Source: Sclerodactyla briareus (Eukaryota; Echinodermata; Holothuroidea; Dendrochirotida; Sclerodactylidae). From it: 64,000 nt of DNA. Both the position numbers and the translations under genes were made by a program. Below the pieces are notes generated by a model. The model saw only the letters and a list, made by a program, of their open reading frames with translations. It did not search any database and was not told the origin of the DNA. The DNA lies in NCBI GenBank assembly GCA_026419785.1, contig JAODTK010000156.1, positions 215,138-279,137 on the forward strand, read 5' to 3'. Below, one piece after another: positions 11,644 to 23,308 of the stretch (position 1 is its first letter; each line of letters begins with the position of its first letter).

Positions 11644-13590
11644 TTATAGTCAATTACTTCCACGTTTTTAGTAAACGTTGTATTTAGTGATTACTTCCCA
11701 ATTGAGACAGGGTGTAGAAAGGCGATCCTTGTCACCCTCCCTTTTCAATCAAGTCATCCAAGTTTTTTGAATATGTATTATGGCCGATACTCCATCCGTG
11801 GTCCTCCATTTCCAATTGGTTTGAATATAAAATGACCCGATATGCAGATGATAGAGTGGATTCTTTCTATACTCTTTTGCCCGACTTGATCTTTGGTAGT
11901 ATTTCTGGTTAAAAATTAATTCCGAAAATCTATCTGGTGGGAATTTGTATACCTGAAAGGCTCCTTATTGTCTGCAACGAAGCAATATGTGTTTTGGAAT
12001 CGTGGTGAGAATTTCTCTATATTGGAATCCCTCTAATTGATCTGTTATTTTCAACATTATAATAAAACAAAAACTAAATTAAACGATCCTTGTTATTTGG
12101 TCCCTAATTGGTCACGACTTGGGTGGTAAGGTTTTCAAAATCGATAATCCTATACCTCAATTGATTTACTATCTGTTAACTTTACCTAACCCACTGTTAC
12201 CCACACGATGATCTCAATTGTTCATTTTTTTTTTTCTTGACGAAGTCAGAGGAATTCGTGGCAGTCACATCGTCTGTATGTGTGTGTGTGTGTTGTGACG
12301 CCAAGCTTGTGAACACGAAAGCTTGATAGATCTGAGAGATCAGGACTCATACTTGGTATGTGTGATCCCAGGATGCGTACATGATCCTCATTATTTTGGG
12401 GTCAGGTCAGAGGTCATTGAGGTCACCAGAGTCAAAGTCTGGGAAAACTGGAAATTAGTGTTGTTGTGTAACTTTCTTATCAAGCAGGTACAGGAACCCT
12501 ATATGTGTTTCGGAAAAAAAATGGGACATGTGTCAGAACGTTGTTATGTTGCCCACATGAACTGGTTACAATCTACACCATTGGTCCTTGTGACGGCTAT
12601 AACGTTAACAGGAAAAGTCAAGGAATCACTAAGCCTTCTGGCTTCCTGGTTTAATTTATTTGGAAGATTAAAACCGATCGTACTAGATTAGACAACAATT
12701 ATTCCCGGTATGCATACGGTGGACTTAGAATGACAGATATTTCTTCACAGTTTAGGCTTTGAAGGACTTGTTCCGTCGTTTTATTTTATAATAATAACAG
12801 GAAAGAAGGGTTTAAGGTGCATGATATCTCATGCAAGTAAATATGGGTTTTCTGAGGATTTATAATGGTGTGATTTCTTTGTTTTAAACGGGATGGTGAT
12901 GTAACTGGCAATTGCTTCTGGGAAAGGAGACCTGTGTCAATTCCTTCATATTTCAGAGCCAACTATACGTAATATATAATAAATGACATTATTTGATTTG
13001 ACATCACTTATATGGAACAATAGTTTAAAACGGGTCGACAATGATCAGTTCATATCAACTTGGTGTCAAAACAAAAAAGGGTATTCATTATTATGACGAT
13101 TCATTTCGGCGCAGATAACTGTTTAAATTTTCAACTTGCAAACATTTGTTGCCATATTATGGGATGATACATTCGATCAGATCCGTTAGGAATGAGTTTC
13201 TGGAAGAACTACGACTGCTAGGCCCAGCGTAAATTCCTATTGGGCATCTGATATCTAAGCAGAAGTTAACGTGCAGTTATTTTTGTATAATTCATTGCAT
13301 TCGCAAAAGGTGCTAATAAAGCCTTGTTAAAATGGTGCAAAATTTCATGTTGGATATCTAATTTGGTCGTCACTTTCTTGTACTATTCCATTCAGGTTTT
13401 CCAACGATGTTAAAATGGTTGGTTTATTCAGAATTATTCACGACTTATCTCCCTTGTAACTACTTACATGAACTTCGGGCAGCTAACACTGACCAATGTG
13501 ATTTTTGCTTTGAAACTGCTATGAAACACGAGCATTCAATTTTTTTCAACTGTCCGTTTGTTCATACCTTCATGCAGTAGTTGTAAGGTA
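11644..13590 (+). mobile_element. Tx1/L1-clade non-LTR retrotransposon fragment, interrupted by an AGGTCA array
   Basis: RT and post-RT segments are readable across frames. GCRKGDP near 11,715 corresponds to the RT GCRQGDP motif, and MTRYADD is at 11,831-11,851. The W-S-L-I...LGGK / IPQLIYYLLTLPNP segment at about 12,101-12,195 is the post-RT region of L1/Tx1 proteins. After the interruption the frame resumes as FIWKIKTDRTRLDNNYS and GGLRMTDISSQF (about 12,656-12,760). TDQCDFCFETAMKHEH followed by FNCPF near 13,491-13,560 is the C-terminal Cys-Cys-His-Cys motif. The 5' part (endonuclease and early RT) is absent. Stops and shifts are frequent. Confidence 0.82.
12224..12652 (+). repeat. AGGTCA-rich array, copy 2, single unit with leader and trailer, nested in the Tx1 element
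   Basis: The leader at about 12,236-12,300 has GACGAAGTCAGAGGAAT, GCAGTCA and a (TG)n run. One unit follows, with GGTCAGGTCAGAGGTCATTG near 12,400 and a GTCAAAGTC box. The trailer has GTTATGTTGCCCACATGA, then GTCAAGGAATCACTAAGCC near 12,620. The retrotransposon reading frame stops at DLNCSFF just left of it and resumes at FIWKIKTD just right of it, which defines the insertion closely. The left junction falls in a T run. Confidence 0.88.
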
Positions 13591-13819
13591 GAGTTTGGTG
13601 GCCCAATGCTAATTATTAACTTGAACGACAATGTCGGCGGGTAAACCGCCGGACGTATATATCCCCGCATCTCTATTCAAGAAATTTGGTGACATGAAAA
13701 CCAGGACAAACTATTCGTGGAAGAAGACATTTATAGACTGTGAAGGCGACAAACTGTACAGTTAATGGGTCATTCCTATAATGAACTTGTTAATTTTATA
13801 ATGCACCCCTACAGCCCCA
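13591..13819. other. Probable 3' end/UTR of the Tx1-type element
   Basis: This lies between the Cys-His motif of the retrotransposon and the next tandem array. A weak frame (WPMLIINLND near 13,602) may continue the protein. No poly(A) or simple tail is evident. Confidence 0.35.
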
Positions 13820-16800
13820 TACAAGGTGCGTCCTTAATAAGCACATTTATATTCAAGATTCGACCTTCACCGCATGCCCAACCCGACGAGGGTCAATTCA
13901 GTCGAGTCACACACATGCGGTCAACAATTTTTCACAATGTGACCCCGCCTTCGCAGATATTCAATTCTTCCGATTTGCCAAAAACAGTTTTTGGTTTGAC
14001 CCCGCAGGGACCTCGAATTACCTTTACTGATATGACAGTTTTTATGAAATTGTATTCTCCATGTGATACAGCATCCAATCCTGGAGTCTTTTGCATTCTG
14101 ATGAACCACCCAGTGCCTATTGCCGCAAGTACCTAAATCGTTTTGACCCTTAAGGTGACCTTTATTGACTCATGACATGGCGGTTTGGTCATGAAAATTG
14201 TTTACAACTCCATGTTATGTATGCCACTTCCTAGAGCAGTTGTCTTCAAATGAACCTGGTCCATGTTATTCGAAAGGCTAAATGAACTTTGACCCCTTGT
14301 AACTACCAAAGTAAATGTTCGATCGAAGCTGGGGAGTTTGTGTCTCTCCATAAGCACACAAAAGCTCAATCTCATATCCAAAATTAACCAGTGTCTATTT
14401 TTTTCGCCCGTATCTCCTTAAATCAGCACATCTATTCAAGATTCGACCTCTTCCCACCCACATGACCCCCCACAGAGATCAACTTCAGTTCAGAGTCCAC
14501 ACACATGCGGTCAACAATTATATCACAATGCGTGAACCATCCGCATTCGCAGATATCAATTCTCCGATTATAGCCCGAAAACAGTTTTTGACCCCTAAGT
14601 GACCTCGAATGACCGTTTAATGATATGACAGTTTTTATGAAAAAAAAAAAAAATTGGTACTTCCCCCACCCGGGATACTCCACTCCTAGGAGCATTTTGC
14701 TTCTGATGAAAAACACCCAGTGTATGCCGAAAAAAAGTACTTAAAATCAGTTTTTGACCCCTAAGGACCTTTATTTGACCTTCAATACATGGCGGGTTTT
14801 CATGAAATGAAAATGTTTAACTCATGTGATGTATCCCACTCCTAGAAGGCATATTGCATTCAAAATGGAACAGTCCAATGTTATTGCTGATTAGAAAGGA
14901 TTAAAATGATCCTTTGACCCCTTGTACCTACCAAAGTTATAAGGGTGTCCGATGGCGAAAGCTGCGGAGTGTTGTTCTCTCCATATTAAAGACACAAAGC
15001 TCAATCTCATACCAAAAAATGAACCAGTTTCTATTTTTTTTGCACGTAACTCATTAAATAAGCAACATTATTCAAGATTCGACCTTCACCCACATGCCAC
15101 ACGACAGAGATCAAATTCAGTTCAGACCCGGCACAACCACATGCAGGTCAAAAAATTATATCACAATGTGATGTGAACCATCCAGCCTTCGCAATATCCA
15201 GTCAATTTTCCGATATAGCCAAAAAACAGTTTGGAATCCTAACGTCGCACTTAGAATGGACCTTTAATGATATGACAGTTGTTCATGAGAATTGTTACTC
15301 TCCATGATGATTACATCCACTCCCACGAGCATTTTGCATTCTGATGAACACCCACCCAGTGCTATTGCCGAAAAAGTATCTAAAATCAGTTTTTGACCCC
15401 TAAGTGACCTTTACATGACCTTCAAGACCTGGCGGTTTTATGAAATTGTTACACTCCATGTGATGCATCCACTCATAGAAGCATATTGTCATTCCCAATG
15501 AACATGTCCAATGTAATTGCGAAAAAGGTATTAAATTGAATTTGACCCCTTGTAACTACCAAAAGTAAGTGTCCGATCGAAGCGGGAGTGTTTCCCTCCA
15601 TAAAGCACCACAAACTCGATCACATATCCAAAAATAACCAGTTTCTATTTTTTGGCCCGTAATCCTAAATAAGCAATTTATTCAAGATTCGACCTTTAAC
15701 CACAGACACCCGACAAGAGCTCAAATTCAGGTAGAGGTCACACAAGGCAGGTCAAAAATCATATAGCAATGGTGAACCATCCAGCATTCGCAAGATATTC
15801 AATTTCTCCTGATTATAGCCAAAAACAGATTTTGACCCCTAAAGTGCACGAATGACCTTTAATGATATGACAGATTTTATGGAAAATTGTTACTCTCCAT
15901 TGTGATACACAACCCTAGGAGCAATTTTGCATTCTGATGAAACACCCGGCGCTATTGCGAACAGTATAAATCAGTTTTTGACCCCTGAGTGACCTTTAAT
16001 GACCTTCAATGACATGCGGTTTTTATGACAAAATTGTTACATCCTATATGATTGCATTTCCACTCCTAGAAGCATATGCATTCCAATGACAGTCCAATGT
16101 TATACGAGAAGGTTTATAAAATTGAAAATTTGGACCCCTTGTATACTCCAAAGTAGGTTCCGACGGAGCGGGAGTTATTCCTCCTAAAGCACACAAAAGC
16201 TCTATCAACATATCCAAAAATAAACCAGTTGCATTTTTTTGCACCCGTCCGAACTCCTTAATAAGCTTATTATTCAAGATTCGACCTTACCCACATGACA
16301 ACCGACAGCGGTCAAAATTCAGGTCAATGGTCACACACATGCAGGTCAAACAATAATATCACAATGGAACCATCCAGGCCTTCGCAGATATTCATTCCCG
16401 ATTTATAGCCAAAAAACAGATTTTGACCTAAGTGACCCCGATGCCTTTAATGATATGACAGTTTTTATGGGAAGTGTACTCTCCAGTGATAAATCCACTC
16501 CTAGGAGCATTTTGCATTACGATGAACACACCCAGTGCTATTGCCGAAAAAGTACTAAAATACGTTTTTGACCCCTGAGTGACCCTTAATGACCTTCAAT
16601 GACATGGCGGGTTTTTTTTTATGAAAACTTGGTACCTCAATGTGATGCCTCCAATCCTAGAAGCGCATTGCATTCCAATGAACATGTCCAATGTTATTAC
16701 GAAGAAGGTATAACAAATTGAACTTTGACCCCTGTACTACCAAATTAAGGTTCGAATCGGAGCGGGAGTTGTTTCCCTCCATAAACACACAAAGCTCTAT

Positions 16801-16955
16801 CACATATCCAAAAATAACAGTTTCTATTTTGTTTGCCCGTAAAATCCTTAAAATGTGACACTCCATGGGATGACCCACTCCTAGTCGCATATTGCATTCC
16901 AATGAACCTGTGCCAATGTTATTGCGAAAAAAGTATTAAACTCATATTTTGAATG
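13820..16955 (+). repeat. Tandem repeat, about 600-bp unit, five copies, with internal half-unit structure
   Basis: The phrase CAAGATTCGACC recurs at about 13,854, 14,436, 15,076, 15,683 and 16,276, with spacings of 582 to 640 bases. Each unit contains two similar halves. Each half has TTTTTGACCCCTAAGTGACC, then TTTAATGAYATGRCRG, TTTTTATGAAAATTGTTAC and CCACTCCTAGRAGCAT. The second half is followed by TTTGACCCCTTGTAACTACC and CAGTTTCTATTTTTT. Differences between copies are mostly one-base gains and losses. It is noncoding. Diverged relatives occur near 57,650 and in 59,270-60,260. Confidence 0.92.
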
Positions 16956-16959
16956 AATC

Positions 16960-17420
16960 AGGACAACTAATATGCCAAAGTAGTCCCACAAATTACCCTC
17001 AGTGATCTCGTTGCTATTGAAGAAATTTATCAGGAGCTTGGTAGCAGTAGGTCCTTAGATTCACAAAGTTTCGTCAAAATCCCTAAAAGTGAAGAAAATA
17101 ATTGCATTAATTTATTCTAATTATGCTAACGACGAATATGTAAATTTTATAACAAACAAATGACCTTCAGTGATTTCAACGCAATTTTGAAATAAATTTA
17201 TCGGGACTGTTTAGAAGGTCCTACTCACCAAGTTTCGTGAGAATCCAACAAAGTTTATAAATTGCCTAATTGCTAATTTGGGCCAACTTATTATGCAACA
17301 TTAGTCATTGAAGATGATCCTTCCAGTGACCTCGGCACATTAGGGGAAAATTCATCGGCCTGATGGTCGGCCCTTTCACCAAGTTCTGAAAATCAATGAA
17401 GTTTGAGGATTATCAAGATA
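16960..17420 (+). repeat. Tandem repeat, about 160-bp unit, three copies
   Basis: CCTCAGTGATCTCG / CCTTCAGTGATTTCA / TTCCAGTGACCTCGG boxes lie near 17,003, 17,163 and 17,320. Each is followed by a TTTATCRGG box and a CACCAAGTTTCGT-like box (near 17,071, 17,239 and 17,377). A similar box in reverse complement (GACGAAACTTGGTGG) appears near 58,107. Confidence 0.7.
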
Positions 17421-18165
17421 TATGCTATATTAGGTACTGGCCAAGAAATGCAAACTGACCTGGATGACTTTGAAATTGTCGCCATGTCTTTCGGCTCCAA
17501 AATACCCACAAACCACCCCCACAGTTTCGTGTATTGTTGTAAATCGCACCGACAACACGAAACTTGAAAATTTGGCGGAAAAACCTGCAAAATAACGAGG
17601 CAACAAATCTACGATAAGCGACCCATATCTCGAAAACTTTATCCGAGATTTGTACTCATACGGACAGTGTACCGAGGTTGGGTCAACGGAAAAATGTTAA
17701 AGAATGAGAGCGCTAACGACTAAAGTTTCCGGCGGCAGGCGGCGGCGGAGGGCAGGCGGTTTGCGGCGGCGGAGAGCGGGGCACACGGCCAAAACAACAT
17801 AATATCCCCGAATACTTACAGGTTGCGGGATTGATAATACGGAAAAGAGGTGATATTGTTCGGCTGTAACGGAAGCCGTATGCTTAATTTGGATCATTCC
17901 AGTCAAAGACTATATTTCCAAGTGCAAACTCGTGAAATTGCCTCCATCTATTTACGGATAAGAAAAATCATTGAAGAATATTCGGTTGTGCAGAAATATA
18001 TATTAAAATCTAAAGAGCAAGGTCGGGGAAACATTCTAAGTATTGTAATGACCTTTATGCTATGCTATTTAGTAAATTTATAATTTGTTATTATTATTTG
18101 AATAGTATTGAGTATTTTTCATGTGGGTCATCGAATGTTTTCTCATATGTTATTTTTGAGTCAAA
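17421..18165. other. Unassigned; GGC-rich patch
   Basis: A short GGC/GGAG-rich stretch at about 17,727-17,782 (GGCGGCGGAG repeated) stands out in otherwise AT-rich DNA. No coding homology is recognised. Confidence 0.4.
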
Positions 18166-18890
18166 TAAAAAAGAATGCCTGGTGGGATCAAGTTCAACAT
18201 TGATGGACGTGCTTCCATGATGAGTATTTGAACGCTATTTATTTGTTGTAGGCGTAGGGGTGGTCAAATTGGGGAAAGTGGGACCTGTCTAAAATTCCGG
18301 GATTTTGAGTACTTGCCTTGTAATCAGGCTAAGGTCAAACGCGGTGGTGGGAGTTTCCCATGAAGTGAGTACATGAACGCATTTATTGTTGTATGAGTTT
18401 AGCGGGTAAATTTTGTGGAAAAGAAGTGAAAACCTGTAAAAATTTGCTTATTTTGGGCAATTTTACCTTGTATAAGGCTACATGCTGGGGATCAAGTATG
18501 TGTATGCAGCTTTTCTGGGAGTACAATTACGCCATGTATGTTGTAGTAGACTGGGGAGATTGGGGGTAGAGATTAGCAATATGATTTTTTTTTTTATTAC
18601 ACTCTACCAATTGCGGGCTTGGCAACACAATTAAATAATGCGTTGGTATGTTGGGTTCATTCTGGAAGGTAATGTTGGCATCAGGGGAGGTCAACGGTCT
18701 GATGCTGGCTACTCCTGCTTGAAAGGAATCTACAAGGAGATCCTACAGATATTTTCAGTCTGTAATCCACCCCACAACTTCCTTGGAGTCAAGTCAGGTA
18801 TCAATCTGAGGTTAACCGACTTTTACGTGAAAGGTTATGAGGCAGTCAAGGAATCACTAAGCTCTGGCTTTCTAGTTGTAGGTTTAAATT
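18166..18890 (+). repeat. Diverged AGGTCA-family units with trailer
   Basis: Recognisable family words: GGGATCAAGTTCA, CATGATGAGTA, GGGCAATTTTACCTTGTA, TTTCTTATGGG-like and GGGAGTACA boxes near 18,185-18,530. A trailer-like GCAGTCAAGGAATCACTAAG followed by GGCTTTCT lies near 18,842-18,875. The copies are far more decayed than those at 47-55 kb and the AGGTCA boxes are mostly lost. Confidence 0.6.
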
Positions 18891-18959
18891 CAATGATAAA
18901 AGTCGTTCTCCAACGGTGTCTTACAACTTGTCCGTGTTGTGATAGTGAGTAAATTGACG

Positions 18960-19900
18960 CAAGTTAAAATAAAATTTCTTGATCAAAACTTTATGTAATA
19001 GTTCAATGGAACGCTGCCTTGATGTTTTGGAAAACGGTATAGCAATAAAAACACACTCAAATAATTTGTGAAAAGTTGTTGAAAAAGTTATAGACATTTT
19101 TTGTCAATACGTGATGTGAATAGTTGATGGACGACATTAGTTGAGAACGTGTATGTAATAGTGCATTGAAACGTGTCTTTTGTTTGGAACGATTATCGCA
19201 TGTTTTCAAGACGTTGTAAAATGTGCTTGGCTGTTACTGTACATTGCTTTATACCTTGTCCAAAAAGTTTTGGAAACAGGACAGTCATGTTTTTCAATAC
19301 ATTTTTTTATAAAAACCAGTGAATGGGAGAAGAGAAGTTAAGTAAAGTTCGAAAGGGCCTGGAACGTTGGTCTCAAGTTTCGATACGTTATATAAAAAAC
19401 AATTGTATGGCTGTTACTAATCAACATCCTTCTGGCGTTTTGAGAAACGTTTTTGGAAACGTGAATGCAAGTTTCTGAAAATGTTTTAAAAAACAGCATT
19501 ACGAACGTTCTAATAACGTTCCCGTGAAAATTTTGTGAGATGTTCCTAGAACCTTTCTGGAACATTCCAGCACGTTTCTCAGGCAAGTATAAAAACGTTT
19601 TTGGAAAGGTATGAAAATGTTGCTGTAACTTTTATGTACTCAACATTTTAAAATTTTTCTCACATTATTCGGAAATGGGCAGAGCACATTTCTAGTGAAC
19701 ATTTTCGGTTGAATGTTTATAGAAACATTTCTGAAACGTTTCCAGGCATTGTAGGAAGTTATTTTTGTGGAATGTTATTGGAAAGTTATGTCTATAAACC
19801 TTTGTGTTGCTAAACATTTTCATATTTTCTCACGTTCCTGAAATGTGTGAGAAACGTGTGCTCAAATATTTACGATAATATTTTGAAAAACGTTTCGGGT
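18960..19900 (+). repeat. AACGTTT/AAACGTT-rich region
   Basis: Short words such as AAACGTTTTTGGAAACGT, GAACGTTCTAATAACGTTCC and GAAACGTTTC recur at irregular spacing. Many are self-complementary around ACGT, so the block could form many small hairpins. It looks like a decayed array of a short palindromic unit and has no coding signal. Confidence 0.6.
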
Positions 19901-20089
19901 TTACTGGGTGTAGTCAATAGCACTGTTGTGGACAGGTGGAAGGTTTAATATCCAAAAGAAAGCCAAAAGGCCTATTGAATTTGGGCGGCCACAGGGTGAC
20001 ATTTGACATAAGGAGTTTAGGAAAGTTTGGAGTAATTTATAGTGATGATATTAAGATTGGAATTTACTGACGACAAAACAATGGGACCA

Positions 20090-20480
20090 TGCACTCATAA
20101 AGGGAAACATACGTACTGAGTAGGGAGTTCATTCATTCAGACCAAGTCTCGTCACATTCTAAATGGGCAAAAATATCAACTTTCAAAAATTCTATAAGTT
20201 GTCTGGCCTAACCATGACACCCGGTATCGTAATGAGCGTAGGGTCATGGGACAGGAAATTTGCCACACCAAATTTCAACTCAATCAGAACGAGTATTCTA
20301 AAAACCTAAATCGTGTTTACAAGGTTTTCAGATTGTGGACCTATGTTGACCTTCGACCTGACTCATTGTGAGGGACACACACATACCAAAAACGAGCTAA
20401 ATCCATCCAGGTCTCGTCCAGTTCTATCGTGTATATGAGTCAGTTCCAGGATTTCGGGGTTGAATTCATTTTAGGGGTTT
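20090..20480 (-). repeat. AGGTCA-family unit in reverse orientation
   Basis: Read on the - strand it carries the family boxes in order. On the + strand these appear as ACACACACATACCAAAAACG near 20,378, AAATCCATCCAGGTCTCGTC near 20,400, GTGTTTACAAGGTTTTCAGA near 20,313 and CACACCAAATTTCAACTCAA near 20,264. This is the only clear minus-oriented copy of the family in the window. Confidence 0.75.
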
Positions 20481-20925
20481 AATTCGCCTTTTAAAATAGT
20501 GAAAGTACTAATGTACATGGCTACAAAATATGCATTCATGTAGCTGGTCAGTAACTGTCATTGATTGAGGTCTCAGTCATGGGTCACACCCCGATGGGTT
20601 ATTTTTGTTGTCAAACATTAAAATACTACTGCGAGAATAGTTTCGAGTAATTTGACCTCTGTATTTGTTGCCTGTTTCAATCTACCTACTATGAGAAACA
20701 TACTAACTAGTATAGAGCAACACCAAATTTGGGGTTTACTGGAAATTATACTTTTTTTTTTTCCATAATTAATCCTGCTTTAACCGTAATGAATATATCA
20801 GGTAATGCAGCTAACTGTCAACACTCCTCTCGGTTACCGAAACAGATTCCGAATAGGGAAAAAATCGGATGAATGGACAATTGGAAAAAATGTCATTGAA
20901 CACGTCGACTACGCACACAAATCAT

Positions 20926-21005
20926 AGAGAAAACGCACGCAAACACGAAACACATACACACGCGAGCACACACACACATACGCACACACACGTACCCGCA
21001 CACGT
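20926..21005. repeat. CA-rich low-complexity stretch
   Basis: An interrupted (CA)n run with CGCACG and CATACG interspersed, directly left of the SINE. Confidence 0.8.
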
Positions 21006-21014
21006 TGTACCGAT

Positions 21015-21350
21015 GGTTGGACACCAAGGGTTTAGTAGAGCGTCGGGACTTCCTCCGGGAGAACAGGGTTCGATTCCGGTCGGGTCATGTACCAAGACTT
21101 AGAAAACTGGAACTTGGGCCTCAGTCCGCACAAGGGATTGGGCAGGGACAAACCTGAGGTAGGCAATTTGCAATTGCCGTCTGCGTGTGTTGACCCCACC
21201 CCACAGTTGAGGAACATGCCGAAGAGGCATGGCGCTTATTCCGTGTACCTTGGTGAAGGATTGCAGAGACATTTGGTGCAGATCCACGTCTGCACCTTGC
21301 TGACTTTGAAAGGATCGATCCTTTGATCGGCCAGTATTCATATAAAATAA
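21015..21350 (+). mobile_element. tRNA-derived SINE
   Basis: A pol III internal promoter is visible. The B box GGTTCGATTCC lies at 21,067-21,077, and an A-box-like GGGTTTAGTAGAGCG at about 21,028-21,042, with the usual 30-40-base spacing. The tRNA-like head is followed by a body of roughly 200 bases (including GAGGCATGGCGCTTATTCCG) and an A-rich end with AATAAAAAACATAAATTTAAAA near 21,345-21,368. The head lacks intact tRNA pairing, so a functional tRNA is unlikely. The family was not identified. Confidence 0.7.
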
Positions 21351-21368
21351 AAAACATAAATTTAAAAA

Positions 21369-22165
21369 ACCACAAACACAAAGAATGCACAATACACAAG
21401 ACTTTATACGGCTGCACAAGGAATAGGTCATGCCATTCGTTCTCTCCCCTAACTAGTACTTATGGCAGTGAATTTGTCTATAGACAACGAGGAAGTTCAT
21501 GGACCATTCTGTCGCTGGATATGTGTTCACTAATTGAAAAATTACAAACATGTTGAAGAGATGTTCTATTATGGTTATGAAAGCCTCATCGAGAAAACCA
21601 TGGACGTCGACGTGGGTGGACAGTAATTTGGGGTGTAGATCGATATAATTCACCAACTGCTCCGGAAACCGATTTTCTGCCCCATGTATTCCCGTCTTCG
21701 AAAATTCACAAGACGGGGAAAGGTGATTGCCCAGCCGGTCGTCCCCCACCTAAACGCTATTGTGACGGATTCTAACAGGCGCGCGAACCTTTTACCCATA
21801 GTCGCATCAACTAAGCGTGCGAGGTCGTGATACCGCCGAACCACTCACGCTGAGAATGCATAATAGACGGTCGGTACCGGTAGGGGTGATACCCCCTGTA
21901 ATTCCATTTTATAAAATTATCCAAGCCAATTTCGACACCAAGAGGTTGTCACTCTCCTCCCCGAGTTGACCACTTTCCACACCTTGAATGAACGATCGGG
22001 GGTTCATTCCCCGTGTGTGTTTTTTTTTTTTTTTTTGCCTCAAGGTTACAAAACCTTCAGGTACCCGAGGAACAGCTCTAATCTAGAGACACTCAGGAAC
22101 CTGCATGATTTCAGGGTTGAGGTTTTATTATTGGAGTCCCTACATCTACACCATATACCGGTATA
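21369..22165. other. No recognisable feature
   Basis: Mixed sequence with a T homopolymer near 22,019-22,036. No motif or repeat was found. Confidence 0.4.
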
Positions 22166-22169
22166 ATCT

Positions 22170-22520
22170 CAATTGCAGAATTGTAGATACTCGATAGATA
22201 CTTGAGAAGTCTTCGGAGCACCCGTCAATTTAGTATTCGAGTACCTATTGCACAGACTCGGATTTGACGCAACATGATTTGAATGCATTCGAAGATTATA
22301 GGTCTTTTCTTTGATACCTATAGATACTCATTAGGTACCCGTAGGAGCTGAATTATGCCAAAGGGCTAAGTAATCGAGTTATCTATATAGGGCTCGAGAC
22401 TTACTTTGAGCGCACAATAGACTTCGAGTATCTAATGCAGAGTAATTGGGCTTGGAGTACCTATTGCCCAGGATTTAAGAGCTCGAGTACTACATTAGGA
22501 GTATCTAATATTTGGCCTTC
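22170..22520 (+). repeat. GAGTATCTA/GAGTACCTATTG minisatellite-like block
   Basis: Variants of CGAGTACCTATTGC, CGAGTATCTAATGC, GGAGTACCTATTGCCC and GGAGTATCTAAT recur, with the densest run at 22,424-22,510 at about 30-base spacing. A second block built from related words is at 24,090-24,380. Confidence 0.6.
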
Positions 22521-22799
22521 AATAATTGAGAATAATGAAATTGTATTGATTACAGTTTTCCTAATGCAGGTGACTGGAGGGGAGTTAATCAGATTTGGGA
22601 CACAATTACTTTAGCCTGACACATTCATTTATCATTTAGTAATGTGTAGATAAACAGAATTACACGTTTCGATCTTAACTTGTCCATTTACAGGGTGGTT
22701 TGAGTCATTCACGTGTGGGAAATCAAATAAGATAAAAAAAAAAATACTAATCCTAAAAAATTAGTACTATTATTTTGCTATAGCGATAGGCGATAGTAG

Positions 22800-23308
22800 A
22801 CTATGATTGCTCTTGCAAATGTATAGTTAGTTGGGGTGAAAACCTTGGGGGGTTTAGTGGCGGGCGTAGTAAACTAATTGAGAACCACTCCTCTATAGGC
22901 ATATGGGGAGAGAATGAATGTTCTTGTACATGACAGGTAGAGTCCTATCGTGGACCTATTATTGGATTTATAATATCGCCACTTCAGTTAATTTCTCCCC
23001 ACATCTCCCAGGGATGTGGAATGCCTGAACTTTTTTTACAGCAAGCTTAAGTCCATCCGAGTATGCCTTGCTCTTTGCAAATGTATAGATAGTTGGGGTG
23101 TGAACATGGGTTAGTTGGGGCAAAACAATAGGCCACTCCTTCTATGGGCATATGGAGATAGAATGGAATGTTCTTGTGTACATGACGGTAGAATCTAATC
23201 AGTGACCCTACTATTTGATTATTACTATCCCCACTTTCAGTAATTTCTCCCTACCATCTCAGATTTGTGGAATGACTGATTTTTTTACAGCAAGCTCAAG
23301 TTGTCCAT
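22800..23308 (+). repeat. Tandem duplication of an about 260-bp unit
   Basis: Two adjacent copies begin at TTGCTCTTGCAAATGTATAG near 22,807 and TTGCTCTTTGCAAATGTATA near 23,068. Both then carry AGTTGGGGTG, CACTCCT..CTAT, GGCATATGG, GAATGTTCTTGT, TACATGAC, TAATTTCTCCC and TTTTTTTACAGCAAGCT in order. The second copy ends near 23,308. Confidence 0.9.

Noticed and set aside
21015..21095. Functional tRNA gene
   Set aside because: The A and B boxes are present, but the acceptor and anticodon stems do not pair convincingly and a SINE body with an A-rich end follows.
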